A stretch of 25,196 nucleotides of DNA from Phocaeicola_A sp964481755. GTDB taxonomy: Bacteria; Bacteroidota; Bacteroidia; Bacteroidales; Bacteroidaceae. Below, piece by piece: positions 1 to 6,836 of the stretch. The stretch is taken from positions 1 to 25,196 of the forward strand of contig CAYZVH010000025.1 in NCBI GenBank assembly GCA_964481755.1, in the 5' to 3' direction. Made by a program: the position numbers and the translations under genes. The notes under the pieces are model-generated. The model had not been told where the DNA came from, made no database searches, and worked only from the letters and a program-made list of their open reading frames with translations. Each line of letters opens with the position of its first letter. Positions within the stretch are counted from its first letter, which is position 1.

Positions 1-2
1 CC

Positions 3-62
3 CTGTTCTACCTCCCCCACTGGCCGGAAGAAGATGGCCTCGAGCCGGTTTATGCGAACTAG
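3..62 (+). CDS. C-terminal end of an unidentified protein (truncated by window edge)
   Basis: An open frame enters from the left edge and ends at TAG 60-62. It encodes about 19 residues ending in EDGLEPVYAN. Codons look like those of neighbouring genes (ctc, ccc, ccg, gaa), and the stop is followed by AT-rich DNA and a promoter-like site, so a real gene end is plausible. The fragment is too short to name a family. Confidence 0.35.
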   Translation: MFYLPHWPEEDGLEPVYAN

Positions 63-106
63 AATAAAAACACTCCCGACAATACGTAATTATTGACAAA
101 CTATTG

Positions 107-114
107 TAAATTTG
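107..114 (+). promoter_or_regulatory. Bacteroidetes-type -7 box for the AAA-ATPase-like gene
   Basis: TAAATTTG matches TAnnTTTG and lies 25 bp upstream of the ATG at 140. No clear TTTG partner sits 19-21 bp upstream, so only the -7 half is supported. Confidence 0.4.
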
Positions 115-139
115 CAGAGGATAATAAATACAGAGCAAC

Positions 140-838
140 ATGGTTACACCAAAGAGAGTTCCCTACGGAGTGTCTGACTTCAGAAGAATCATACTCGAAG
201 ACCAGTATTATGTGGACAAGACGATGTATATCCCGTTGTTGGAAGCCCAATCCGACTACCTGATATTCATACGCCCACGCCGGTTTGGCAAGAGCTTGTT
301 CCTAAGCATGCTCGAGTACTACTACGACTGCAACCAGAAAGACAACTTCGAGGCTCTGTTTGGCAATCTGTGGATAGGTAGCCAACCTACCTCGCTGCAA
401 GGGCAGTTCCAGGTGCTGGCTCTCGACTTCTCACAAGTGGGGGGTAACTTTGAGCATCTGGAGGAACGGTTCAATTCATACTGCGGCATCTGCTTAGACG
501 CATTTATCAATTACTATTCAGACCTCTATGAAGAGGAAGTAAAGGAAGGTGTATACGCCACTAACCAATCGTCAGAGAAATTGGCTATCATCCAAAAGGC
601 TGCCAAAGAAAAGAAATACCAACTCTACCTCATTATCGACGAATACGACAACTTCACAAACACCGTGCTCAATGAGCAGGGTGAGGAGGTGTATCACGCC
701 ATGACACACGCCAGCGGATTCTACCGCGACTACTTCAAGAAATTCAAAGGTGTGAAAGCCTTGCGCAAAGGCACTACGCTCCACAAGATCATCATCCAGT
801 TCAGCGGTTGGGAAGTGAAGCGAATGGAAGAGGTATAG
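140..838 (+). CDS. AAA-ATPase-like (DUF1703-type) protein with an apparent internal deletion
   Basis: The 232-residue product begins like the AAA-ATPase-like / PD-(D/E)XK nuclease proteins that are abundant in Bacteroides. Seen: the N-terminal VPYGVSDFRRI and YYVDKTMYIPLLE segments, a P-loop-like RPRRFGKS at 45-52, a Walker B-like LIIDEYDNF at 164-172, and HASGFYRDYFKKFKG at 190-204. Family members normally run past 500 residues, with a sensor region and a C-terminal nuclease-like domain. Here residue 204 is followed at once by KALRKGTTLHKIIIQFSGWE, which resembles the extreme C-terminus of the family (a hydrophobic strand then GWE). The middle roughly 300 residues therefore look deleted in frame. 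Cellular role is not established; a defence or selfish function is only a guess. The product is probably inactive as a nuclease. Confidence is high for family and moderate for the deletion. Confidence 0.75.
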   Translation: MVTPKRVPYGVSDFRRIILEDQYYVDKTMYIPLLEAQSDYLIFIRPRRFGKSLFLSMLEYYYDCNQKDNFEALFGNLWIGSQPTSLQGQFQVLALDFSQVGGNFEHLEERFNSYCGICLDAFINYYSDLYEEEVKEGVYATNQSSEKLAIIQKAAKEKKYQLYLIIDEYDNFTNTVLNEQGEEVYHAMTHASGFYRDYFKKFKGVKALRKGTTLHKIIIQFSGWEVKRMEEV

Positions 839-958
839 GACCCCTTTTAGAGAGTATATGGTCATTTTTTCGCTCACATAAAGTATGGTGGAACTTGTCG
901 CAATAATTGAGGCATATTGCCTCTCACCTTTGTTGACGATAACTATAAATATAAGGAT

Positions 959-1876
959 ATGACACTTCTTGAAAAATACATGTGGGTAGTAAAGACCCTC
1001 TATGAGAGTGGCGAAAGGGGACTGTCGCTGAAAGAGCTCAACGTAAAGTGGATGAATGACTCAAAGATCTGCAGCCACGAGCCATTACCACGGCAAACAT
1101 TTGACCGCTGGAAAGGAAACATCTCGATGGCGCTAGGCATAACCATCGAGTGTCAGAAGAAAGGATACTACCGCTATTACATAGCTAACCCCGAGGAACT
1201 GTCGGAGAGAAAATTGGGCCGATGGCTACTCGACACCTATTCAACAGCCAACACATTGGCGCAAAGCACGCAACTGAAAGACCGCATACTGGTGGAGGAC
1301 GTGCCCTCGAGCCAGAATTTCCTCACCCGCATCATCGAGGCAATGAAGGAGAATGTAGTGCTGACGATGACCCACAAGAGTTTCCAGAGCAACGAGGCAT
1401 CCACGTTTCCCGTGGAGCCATACTGTCTGAAGATGTTTCAAAAACGCTGGTATCTGTTGGCCCGCAACGTCAACCATGACAAGATGCGCCTCTACGGACT
1501 GGACCGCATGGAGGACATACAAGCAACGGACAGTCACTTCACCCTACCGAAAGACTTCAATGCGGAAGAGTGTTTCTCCTCGTTCTTCGGGATAGTGATG
1601 GACGAAAGCGTCCCCGTGCAACGCATTGTGCTGCGGGCAATCGAGTCGCATCAACACTACATGCGCTCCCTGCCTCTGCATCCGTCCCAAAAGGAAATCT
1701 ACAGTTGCGAGGAGTACGCCGACTTCGAGCTGACATTGCGCCCGACGTATGACTTCTGCCTGGAACTGCTCCACGCAGGCAACATGCTGGAGGTGATGGA
1801 GCCTCAATCGCTGCGCGACACGATGAAAAGTTGGGTCAAAGAGATGTGGGACATGTACGATGATACCCAAGAATAG
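959..1876 (+). CDS. WYL-domain transcriptional regulator
   Basis: This 305-residue protein has an N-terminal winged-helix-like part (LLEKYMWVVKTLYES, then SLKELNVKW) and a WYL domain. The WYL core is literally present in KRWYLLARN at about 160-169, followed by RLYGLDRMEDI. WYL proteins are ligand-sensing DNA-binding regulators, and nucleic-acid or nucleotide ligands have been shown for some. I chose ATG 959 because the sequence after it matches the expected regulator start; a TTG at 917 would add 14 residues with no homology signal. A short inverted repeat (GAGGC-ATATT-GCCTC, 909-923) lies just upstream and could be an operator. The gene follows the AAA-ATPase-like gene by 120 bp on the same strand; WYL regulators are often found near defence genes, but no intact defence system is visible here. 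Confidence 0.8.
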   Translation: MTLLEKYMWVVKTLYESGERGLSLKELNVKWMNDSKICSHEPLPRQTFDRWKGNISMALGITIECQKKGYYRYYIANPEELSERKLGRWLLDTYSTANTLAQSTQLKDRILVEDVPSSQNFLTRIIEAMKENVVLTMTHKSFQSNEASTFPVEPYCLKMFQKRWYLLARNVNHDKMRLYGLDRMEDIQATDSHFTLPKDFNAEECFSSFFGIVMDESVPVQRIVLRAIESHQHYMRSLPLHPSQKEIYSCEEYADFELTLRPTYDFCLELLHAGNMLEVMEPQSLRDTMKSWVKEMWDMYDDTQE

Positions 1877-2033
1877 CCGCATCGGCAGCGGGTGACACTA
1901 CACGGGTGTATTAAGCAGTCAGTGTACACTACCTCGAACACGGCCTCACATAGGATAGATGCTAACACTTTGCATGAATATTGGGAATATACATTCGTTT
2001 TGATACTTTTCTTTCTTTTTCCTTTCAAAAATG

Positions 2034-2064
2034 TTTGGTATTCCAAATATTGTATGTACTTTTG
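2034..2064 (+). promoter_or_regulatory. gdhA promoter (TTTG-N19-TAnnTTTG)
   Basis: TTTG at 2034-2037 and TACTTTTG at 2057-2064 are separated by 19 bp, an exact fit to the Bacteroidetes housekeeping promoter. The start would fall near 2070, giving a leader of about 40 nt that ends in AAAGGA close to the ATG at 2111. It is the best promoter in the window and suits a highly expressed gene. Confidence 0.75.
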
Positions 2065-2110
2065 CGCAGTTTTTAATACAACTTAGAACGATTAATAAAG
2101 GATTCTAATT

Positions 2111-3445
2111 ATGAATGCAGCGAAAGTCTTAGAAGATTTGAGAAGAAGATTTCCCAATGAACCTGAGTATCATCAGGCAGTGGAAGAAGTACTTGGAACT
2201 ATCGAAGAGGAGTACAACAAGCACCCCGAGTTCGATAAAGTGAATTTGATTGAGCGCCTTTGCATCCCCGATCGCGTGTACCAGTTCCGTGTAACGTGGG
2301 TAGACGATAAAGGCAACGTGCAGACCAACATGGGTTACCGTGTGCAGCACAACAACGCCATTGGCCCGTACAAAGGTGGTATCCGTTTCCACGCTTCCGT
2401 AAACTTGGGTATCCTCAAGTTCTTGGCTTTTGAGCAGACATTCAAAAACTCACTGACTACACTGCCTATGGGTGGCGGTAAAGGTGGCTCTGACTTCTCT
2501 CCGAGAGGCAAGTCCAACGCCGAGGTGATGCGTTTCTGCCAGGCCTTCATGTTGGAGCTTTGGCGTCACATCGGTCCCGAGACCGACGTACCCGCAGGTG
2601 ACATCGGTGTAGGTGGCCGCGAAGTAGGTTTCATGTTCGGTATGTACAAGAAACTCACACGTGAGTTCACAGGTACATTCACCGGCAAGGGCATCGAGTT
2701 CGGTGGTTCACTGATTCGTCCTGAGGCTACAGGTTACGGTAACATCTACTTCCTGCAAGAGATGCTGAAGACCAAGGGTATGGACCTGAAGGGCAAAGTT
2801 TGCCTCATCTCTGGTGCAGGTAACGTGGCTCAGTACACAGCTGAGAAGGTTATCGAACTGGGTGGTAAGGTTGTTACAATGTCCGACTCTGACGGTTACA
2901 TCTACGATCCGGACGGCATCGACCGCGAAAAACTCGACTACATCATGGAGCTGAAGAACCTCTACCGTGGCCGTATCCGCGAATATGCCGAGAAATATGG
3001 TTGCAAGTACGTAGCAGGTGCTAAACCTTGGGGTGAGAAGGGCGACATTGCTCTGCCTTCCGCTACTCAGAACGAGATCAACGGCGACCACGCTCGTCAG
3101 TTGGTGGCAAACGGCGTAATCGCTGTGTCTGAGGGTGCTAACATGCCTTCTACTCCTGAGGCTATCCGCGTGTTCCAAGAGGCAAAGATTCTCTACGCTC
3201 CGGGTAAGGCAGCCAACGCAGGTGGCGTGTCTGTTTCCGGTTTGGAGATGACACAGAACTCCATCAAGTTGGGTTGGTCGTCCGAAGAGGTAGACAACAA
3301 GCTGAAGAGCATCATGAAGAACATCCACGCTGCCTGCGTGAAGTACGGAACAGAGCCTGACGGTTATGTGAACTACGTGAAGGGCGCTAACGTGGCCGGA
3401 TTCATGAAGGTTGCCAAGGCTATGATGGCTCAGGGCATCATGTAA
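2111..3445 (+). CDS. gdhA: Glutamate dehydrogenase, hexameric class (probably NADP-dependent)
   Basis: GDH interconverts 2-oxoglutarate plus ammonia and glutamate, the main ammonia-assimilating reaction of gut Bacteroidales in ammonia-rich conditions. The 444-residue length is typical for the bacterial hexameric enzyme. Seen: GPYKGGIRFH (85-94), the lysine-bearing PMGGGKGGSDFSPRG (119-132, K124), PAGDIGVGGREVG with the catalytic-type Asp164, and a Rossmann GAGNVA at 235-240. Cofactor choice is inferred from family resemblance, since Bacteroides carries both NADP- and NAD(H)-type versions. A consensus promoter precedes the gene and a strong terminator follows 42 bp after the stop, so it is a monocistronic unit. 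Codon use leans to GGT, CGT and AAC, as in highly expressed genes. Confidence 0.95.
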   Translation: MNAAKVLEDLRRRFPNEPEYHQAVEEVLGTIEEEYNKHPEFDKVNLIERLCIPDRVYQFRVTWVDDKGNVQTNMGYRVQHNNAIGPYKGGIRFHASVNLGILKFLAFEQTFKNSLTTLPMGGGKGGSDFSPRGKSNAEVMRFCQAFMLELWRHIGPETDVPAGDIGVGGREVGFMFGMYKKLTREFTGTFTGKGIEFGGSLIRPEATGYGNIYFLQEMLKTKGMDLKGKVCLISGAGNVAQYTAEKVIELGGKVVTMSDSDGYIYDPDGIDREKLDYIMELKNLYRGRIREYAEKYGCKYVAGAKPWGEKGDIALPSATQNEINGDHARQLVANGVIAVSEGANMPSTPEAIRVFQEAKILYAPGKAANAGGVSVSGLEMTQNSIKLGWSSEEVDNKLKSIMKNIHAACVKYGTEPDGYVNYVKGANVAGFMKVAKAMMAQGIM

Positions 3446-3487
3446 TGAGGCTTCAATAGAATGTAGAATCAACTACTTTTACATAGC

Positions 3488-3522
3488 GAGGCGGTTTGCA
3501 TCAAGCGAACCGCCTCTTTTTT
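3488..3522 (+). terminator. Intrinsic terminator of gdhA
   Basis: A 12-bp stem (GAGGCGGTTTGC with GCGAACCGCCTC, one G-U pair) closes a 5-nt loop and is followed by six T. It lies 42 bp after the gdhA stop. Confidence 0.9.
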
Positions 3523-3579
3523 ATGCACTTAGATGAAAAATAAATTCCATTTTTATGGTATAATATCATATTTAAGCTA

Positions 3580-3587
3580 TACCTTTG
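3580..3587 (+). promoter_or_regulatory. -7 box for the GNAT gene
   Basis: TACCTTTG matches TAnnTTTG. It lies about 100 bp upstream of the ATG at 3685 and just after the gdhA terminator. No clean -33 TTTG is seen, so this is a moderate call. Confidence 0.45.
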
Positions 3588-3684
3588 TGGCCTAATTATT
3601 TCCGAACGCGCATAAGTACACTTATATAAACTGATGTGGCCATAGGAATGAATATTGAATATAAACTTAAACAAATAACATATA

Positions 3685-4236
3685 ATGATCTTTTTAGAGA
3701 AGATACACACCGATGACGAACGATACACATTTGTGGAATCGCTGCTTACTTCCGCCTTTCCCGAGGCAGAGCGCCGTGACACTAGTGCACAACGTTACAT
3801 GACCGACAACAATCCAATATTTTATTGCTTTCTGATAAAGACAGAGACTGAACAGTTAGGATTCATCACCGCATGGGATTTCGACCGCTTCTGCTACATA
3901 GAGCATTTCGCCATCGACGAACGATTCCGCAACTTAGGGTATGGCAGAGACGCCATACGCACACTGATGCGCATTGTGGGACGTCCGTTCGTCCTCGAGG
4001 TGGAACTGCCCGAGAACGAGATTAGCCGCCATCGTATCAGCTTCTACCAGCGCCAAGGGTTCAATTTGTGGGACACGTGCGACTACATACAACCTCCTTA
4101 CCGCGAAGGCGGTGAAACGTTGCGTATGCACATCATGGCATCCGAAGATCTGGACCCCGATATCTATTTCGACATCGTAAAACGCCGTCTCTACAAAGAC
4201 GTGTACCAGACCGACGAGTTCGCGACGTTCAGTTAG
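3685..4236 (+). CDS. GNAT-family N-acetyltransferase
   Basis: The 183-residue protein has the GNAT acetyl-CoA binding motif A: the strand CYIEHFAIDE followed by RFRNLGYGRDAI, where R82-x-x-G85-x-G87 fits Q/R-x-x-G-x-G/A. The late SFYQRQGF element (near 118-125) is the usual motif B region. GNAT enzymes transfer an acyl group from acyl-CoA to an amine; the substrate cannot be read here. The last 30 or so residues (DPDIYFDIVKRRLYKDVYQ) form a tail beyond the fold. Its stop codon (4234-4236) interlocks with the stop of the convergent AraC gene, leaving no room for a terminator between them. Confidence 0.85.
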   Translation: MIFLEKIHTDDERYTFVESLLTSAFPEAERRDTSAQRYMTDNNPIFYCFLIKTETEQLGFITAWDFDRFCYIEHFAIDERFRNLGYGRDAIRTLMRIVGRPFVLEVELPENEISRHRISFYQRQGFNLWDTCDYIQPPYREGGETLRMHIMASEDLDPDIYFDIVKRRLYKDVYQTDEFATFS

Positions 4237-5111
4237 TCGGCCTCTTCCGTATGGAAGAATCGCTTGCGGTATTCTTTGGGCGACACGCCCACATAATGCT
4301 TGAAATACTTGCCAAAGAAGGTCTGACAAGGGAAATTCAGTTGCACGGAAATCTCCTTTATACTGAGATTGGAGGCTTCGAGCAACTGTTTTGCCTCGGT
4401 GATGACCATCTGCACAATCCAGTTGGAGGGTTTGATGCCCGACTTCTCCTTGATGATGTTGGAGAAGTAGCGCGGCGTGATGTGCTGCAGGTTGGCGTAG
4501 AACGTGACCTCGCGCTCTTTTCTGAAATTCTGAAATAGAGCTATCATGAAGTTCTGCAACACCATATCAGGCTTGGTCTGCGACACAGGCACTGTGGGGC
4601 AGTTGCGGAAATAGATGTTCAGCACCTCGTAGAAGAGCATCTGTCCCATGCTTTTCACCACCTCAGCCTCCAATTGCCGACAAGTAGGATTGAGGTTCTG
4701 TGATGCCTCCGCCTTCATGCGGTGACTTACCTCCGCCACCAGACGCTTGAGCAGGTCAGTCTGCTCAGCAGGGAGCGACAAGTAGGGATGCTCGCGCATG
4801 AACAGTAGGTTCTCTATGCTCAACACCCTGTTGCTCGAGAGGAGCGCATAGTCCGTGTCCGCCTCCACCATCAACCCCGAAGCATCGGGACTGGTATATT
4901 CTACATGAAGCAGCATGGACGGGATGTAGATGAACATGTCGCCAGGCTGTATGTCGAACATTCCTTTCTCAATGGAGACCGTCAGTTTACCTCCCGTGCA
5001 GAGGAACACGCCACACTTGTCCATCGTGGAGATAAGACGTCTTCCTTCGTTGTGCAGAGGCACGTGACGAGGTACTTCGAGTATTTTGAAGGGAAAGCTA
5101 TTGTCGGCCAT
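4233..5111 (-). CDS. AraC-family transcriptional regulator
   Basis: The product has an N-terminal cupin-like sensor (KLTVSIEKGMFDIQPGDMFIYIP) and a C-terminal AraC double helix-turn-helix. The latter shows HITPRYFSNIIKEKSGIKP, AKQLLEASNLSIKEISVQLNF and the closing FKHYVGVSPKEYRKRF. I chose the ATG at 5111 (292 residues); an ATG two codons upstream is equally possible. It is the last gene of a minus-strand run, 20 bp after the PfkB kinase stop, so co-transcription is likely. A sugar-responsive role is suggested by the adjacent kinase but is not shown. It overlaps the convergent GNAT gene by 4 bp. Confidence 0.9.
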   Translation of the reverse strand: MADNSFPFKILEVPRHVPLHNEGRRLISTMDKCGVFLCTGGKLTVSIEKGMFDIQPGDMFIYIPSMLLHVEYTSPDASGLMVEADTDYALLSSNRVLSIENLLFMREHPYLSLPAEQTDLLKRLVAEVSHRMKAEASQNLNPTCRQLEAEVVKSMGQMLFYEVLNIYFRNCPTVPVSQTKPDMVLQNFMIALFQNFRKEREVTFYANLQHITPRYFSNIIKEKSGIKPSNWIVQMVITEAKQLLEASNLSIKEISVQLNFPCQTFFGKYFKHYVGVSPKEYRKRFFHTEEAD

Positions 5112-5131
5112 AAACAAGCGATTTAAGAGCG

Positions 5132-6058
5132 TTATTTGTCGTAGCGAGCCACAAACTCATCGGACACGGAGTTGCCGATATGCTGGCAAGCATCCGCCGA
5201 GAAGTCGATACCACAGCGGACAATGTTGTCCCAATCCCTCTCGGTCAGTTCCGCCAAGTCGTCCCGACGAATGCGGTTCTTCAGCAATCCGTATATCACA
5301 CCGGCATTAAAGTTGTCGCCAGCCCCCACGGTGCTGATGGCCTCGATGGCAGGCACATCGTACGTTTTGGAGAAGTCCTTGGCAAAGAGCGACACCTCCT
5401 TGGCTCCGTTAGTGCAGATAAACTGCGGACAGTAGAAGGATATCTTCTCCTTGTAAATCTTCGCAGCGTTCTCACAATTATAGAGGTTGCTGAAGTCGTC
5501 GACGGAGCCCCGCACGATGTCGGCATACTCCAGATTCTCGATGATGATAGGCGACAGCTTGATGGCATCGATGCGGTGTGTGGCGCGGAAGTTGATGTCG
5601 TAGTAGAGCAAGGCACCATTGTCGCGCGCATACTCCAGAAAGTCGGACACACGGGGGCGCAACACCGGGTTGAGCACAAAGTAGGAGCCATACATCACAA
5701 TGTCGTTGGTGGATATCTCGGGAAACTCCACATCGAGCCGTTGGCTGGGATAGTCCTTGTAGAAGACATAATCCGCGTCGTTGTGCTCGTCGAGGAAAGC
5801 CAACGACAGGGGGGATTTACCTTCGGGGAAGACAGACACATGCTCGGCGTTCACCCCGTTTTTGCGCATAAAGTCGAGGATGCGCTGCCCCACACGGTCG
5901 TTGCCCACCTCGCTGATGAAGTCCACGTTCATCCCCATGCGACCCAGGGAGACAATGCCGTTGAAGACAGACCCACCAGGTACGGCAGCCGTAGGCTGTT
6001 CGTTCTTGAATATGATGTCGAGTATCGTCTCACCGATACCAATTACTTTTCGTGCCAT
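5132..6058 (-). CDS. PfkB-family carbohydrate kinase
   Basis: This 308-residue ribokinase-fold enzyme phosphorylates a sugar or nucleoside with ATP. Seen: the N-terminal GIGETILDII strand, the substrate-binding GGSVFN at 28-33, and the C-terminal PfkB signature TVGAGDNFNAG at 243-253, which holds the anion-hole glycines and catalytic base Asp248. The FISEVGNDRVGQRI segment is typical of fructokinase-like members. The substrate is not resolvable; fructose or a related hexose is a reasonable guess. It lies 64 bp after the LOG gene and 20 bp before the AraC gene, with no promoter-like box between LOG and pfkB, so the three probably form an operon. Confidence 0.9.
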   Translation of the reverse strand: MARKVIGIGETILDIIFKNEQPTAAVPGGSVFNGIVSLGRMGMNVDFISEVGNDRVGQRILDFMRKNGVNAEHVSVFPEGKSPLSLAFLDEHNDADYVFYKDYPSQRLDVEFPEISTNDIVMYGSYFVLNPVLRPRVSDFLEYARDNGALLYYDINFRATHRIDAIKLSPIIIENLEYADIVRGSVDDFSNLYNCENAAKIYKEKISFYCPQFICTNGAKEVSLFAKDFSKTYDVPAIEAISTVGAGDNFNAGVIYGLLKNRIRRDDLAELTERDWDNIVRCGIDFSADACQHIGNSVSDEFVARYDK

Positions 6059-6122
6059 ATAGTTGTTCGATGTTTATGTATCTTGTTAATGTTCCACTTA
6101 TTATATCATAAACGGACGATGC

Positions 6123-6656
6123 TCAAGAGAGCAACTTCTTCAGCTCATCGAGTGTGTTGGCCACGCTGATGAACTGCTCAATGGGTCTGCTGGTGAAGTG
6201 CAATGCCTCAAACTGGTTCAGCACCACTATCAGTCCATCGTAGAAGCCGTTGATGTTATAGAGTATCACCCGCTTGGAGTGATAGCCGATGGAGTGGGCC
6301 GCCACCACATGAAATATCTCGTCCATCGTGCCCACACCGCCAGGCAAGGCTACGAAGATGTCCGACTCGGCAACCATCGTGTCCTTGCGGTCGCTCAAGT
6401 TGCAGGCACGGAACGTCACATCCAGCAGTTCGCTCACCCTGCCGTTCTCTTCCAATATCATGGGAACGACACCATATACCCGACCGCCATTCTGTTTTAC
6501 CTCTTTGGCCAAACACTCCATAAGGCCCTGGTTACTACCACCGTACACGAGCGTCTTGCCGTTCTGGCCAAGCCAGCGGCCGAACTCGCGCGTACGCTCC
6601 ACGTATACGTGGTCTATATTATTTGAAGCTGAACAAAAAACTCCTATCTTATCCAT
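6123..6656 (-). CDS. LOG-family protein (TIGR00730), probable cytokinin riboside 5'-monophosphate phosphoribohydrolase
   Basis: The 177-residue protein has the complete LOG signature: an N-terminal IGVFCSAS strand, GGSNQG at 39-44, Arg90-Lys91, and PGGVGTMDE at 105-113 with the catalytic-type glutamate. LOG enzymes cleave N6-modified AMP derivatives to free base and ribose 5-phosphate; many bacterial members have AMP or other NMP hydrolase activity. Its role in a gut anaerobe is probably nucleotide salvage or repair rather than cytokinin hormone production. It is the first gene of the minus-strand LOG-pfkB-araC run, and its -7 box lies 30 bp upstream. Confidence 0.88.
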   Translation of the reverse strand: MDKIGVFCSASNNIDHVYVERTREFGRWLGQNGKTLVYGGSNQGLMECLAKEVKQNGGRVYGVVPMILEENGRVSELLDVTFRACNLSDRKDTMVAESDIFVALPGGVGTMDEIFHVVAAHSIGYHSKRVILYNINGFYDGLIVVLNQFEALHFTSRPIEQFISVANTLDELKKLLS

Positions 6657-6686
6657 AGATGCTACTTATATAAATAATAGATGATG

Positions 6687-6694
6687 CAAAAATA
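6687..6694 (-). promoter_or_regulatory. -7 box for the LOG-pfkB-araC operon
   Basis: On the minus strand the sequence reads TATTTTTG, a match to TAnnTTTG, 30 bp upstream of the LOG ATG. The -33 region (6714-6717) reads GTTT, only a partial match. It lies back to back with the M16 peptidase promoter. Confidence 0.5.
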
Positions 6695-6781
6695 CAGAAA
6701 TAATTGAATTATGAAACCATTCAGTGGACAATTAAGCGGTAGTTTCCACCAACACTGGAAATTGATATTATGGCATCGCCT

Positions 6782-6813
6782 TTTGGTTCTATCCATAGCA
6801 ACCACTATCTTTG
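6782..6813 (+). promoter_or_regulatory. Promoter of the M16 peptidase gene (TTTG-N20-TAnnTTTG)
   Basis: TTTG at 6782-6785 and TATCTTTG at 6806-6813 are 20 bp apart. Transcription would begin near 6820, downstream of the first in-frame ATG at 6711, so this site decides in favour of the ATG at 6837 as the true start. Confidence 0.65.
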
Positions 6814-6836
6814 CAGCTGCAAAACTGAAACAAGAG

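Noticed and set aside
907..923. Terminator of the AAA-ATPase-like gene
   Set aside because: The GAGGC/GCCTC stem is only 5 bp and has no T-tract.
917..958. An upstream TTG start for the WYL regulator
   Set aside because: It adds 14 residues with no family resemblance and includes the inverted repeat at 909-923; ATG 959 is preferred.
140..1876. Intact defence island (AAA-ATPase plus WYL regulator)
   Set aside because: The ATPase-like gene seems internally deleted and no nuclease, methylase or toxin-antitoxin gene accompanies it.
1892..2086. A 64-residue frame before gdhA
   Set aside because: It overlaps the consensus gdhA promoter, and its sequence is Phe/Tyr-rich translation of AT-rich DNA.
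5180..6169. A 329-residue plus-strand frame opposite the PfkB kinase
   Set aside because: It is antisense to a gene with clear catalytic motifs, and its sequence is low-complexity Val/His/Asp-rich without recognisable family features.
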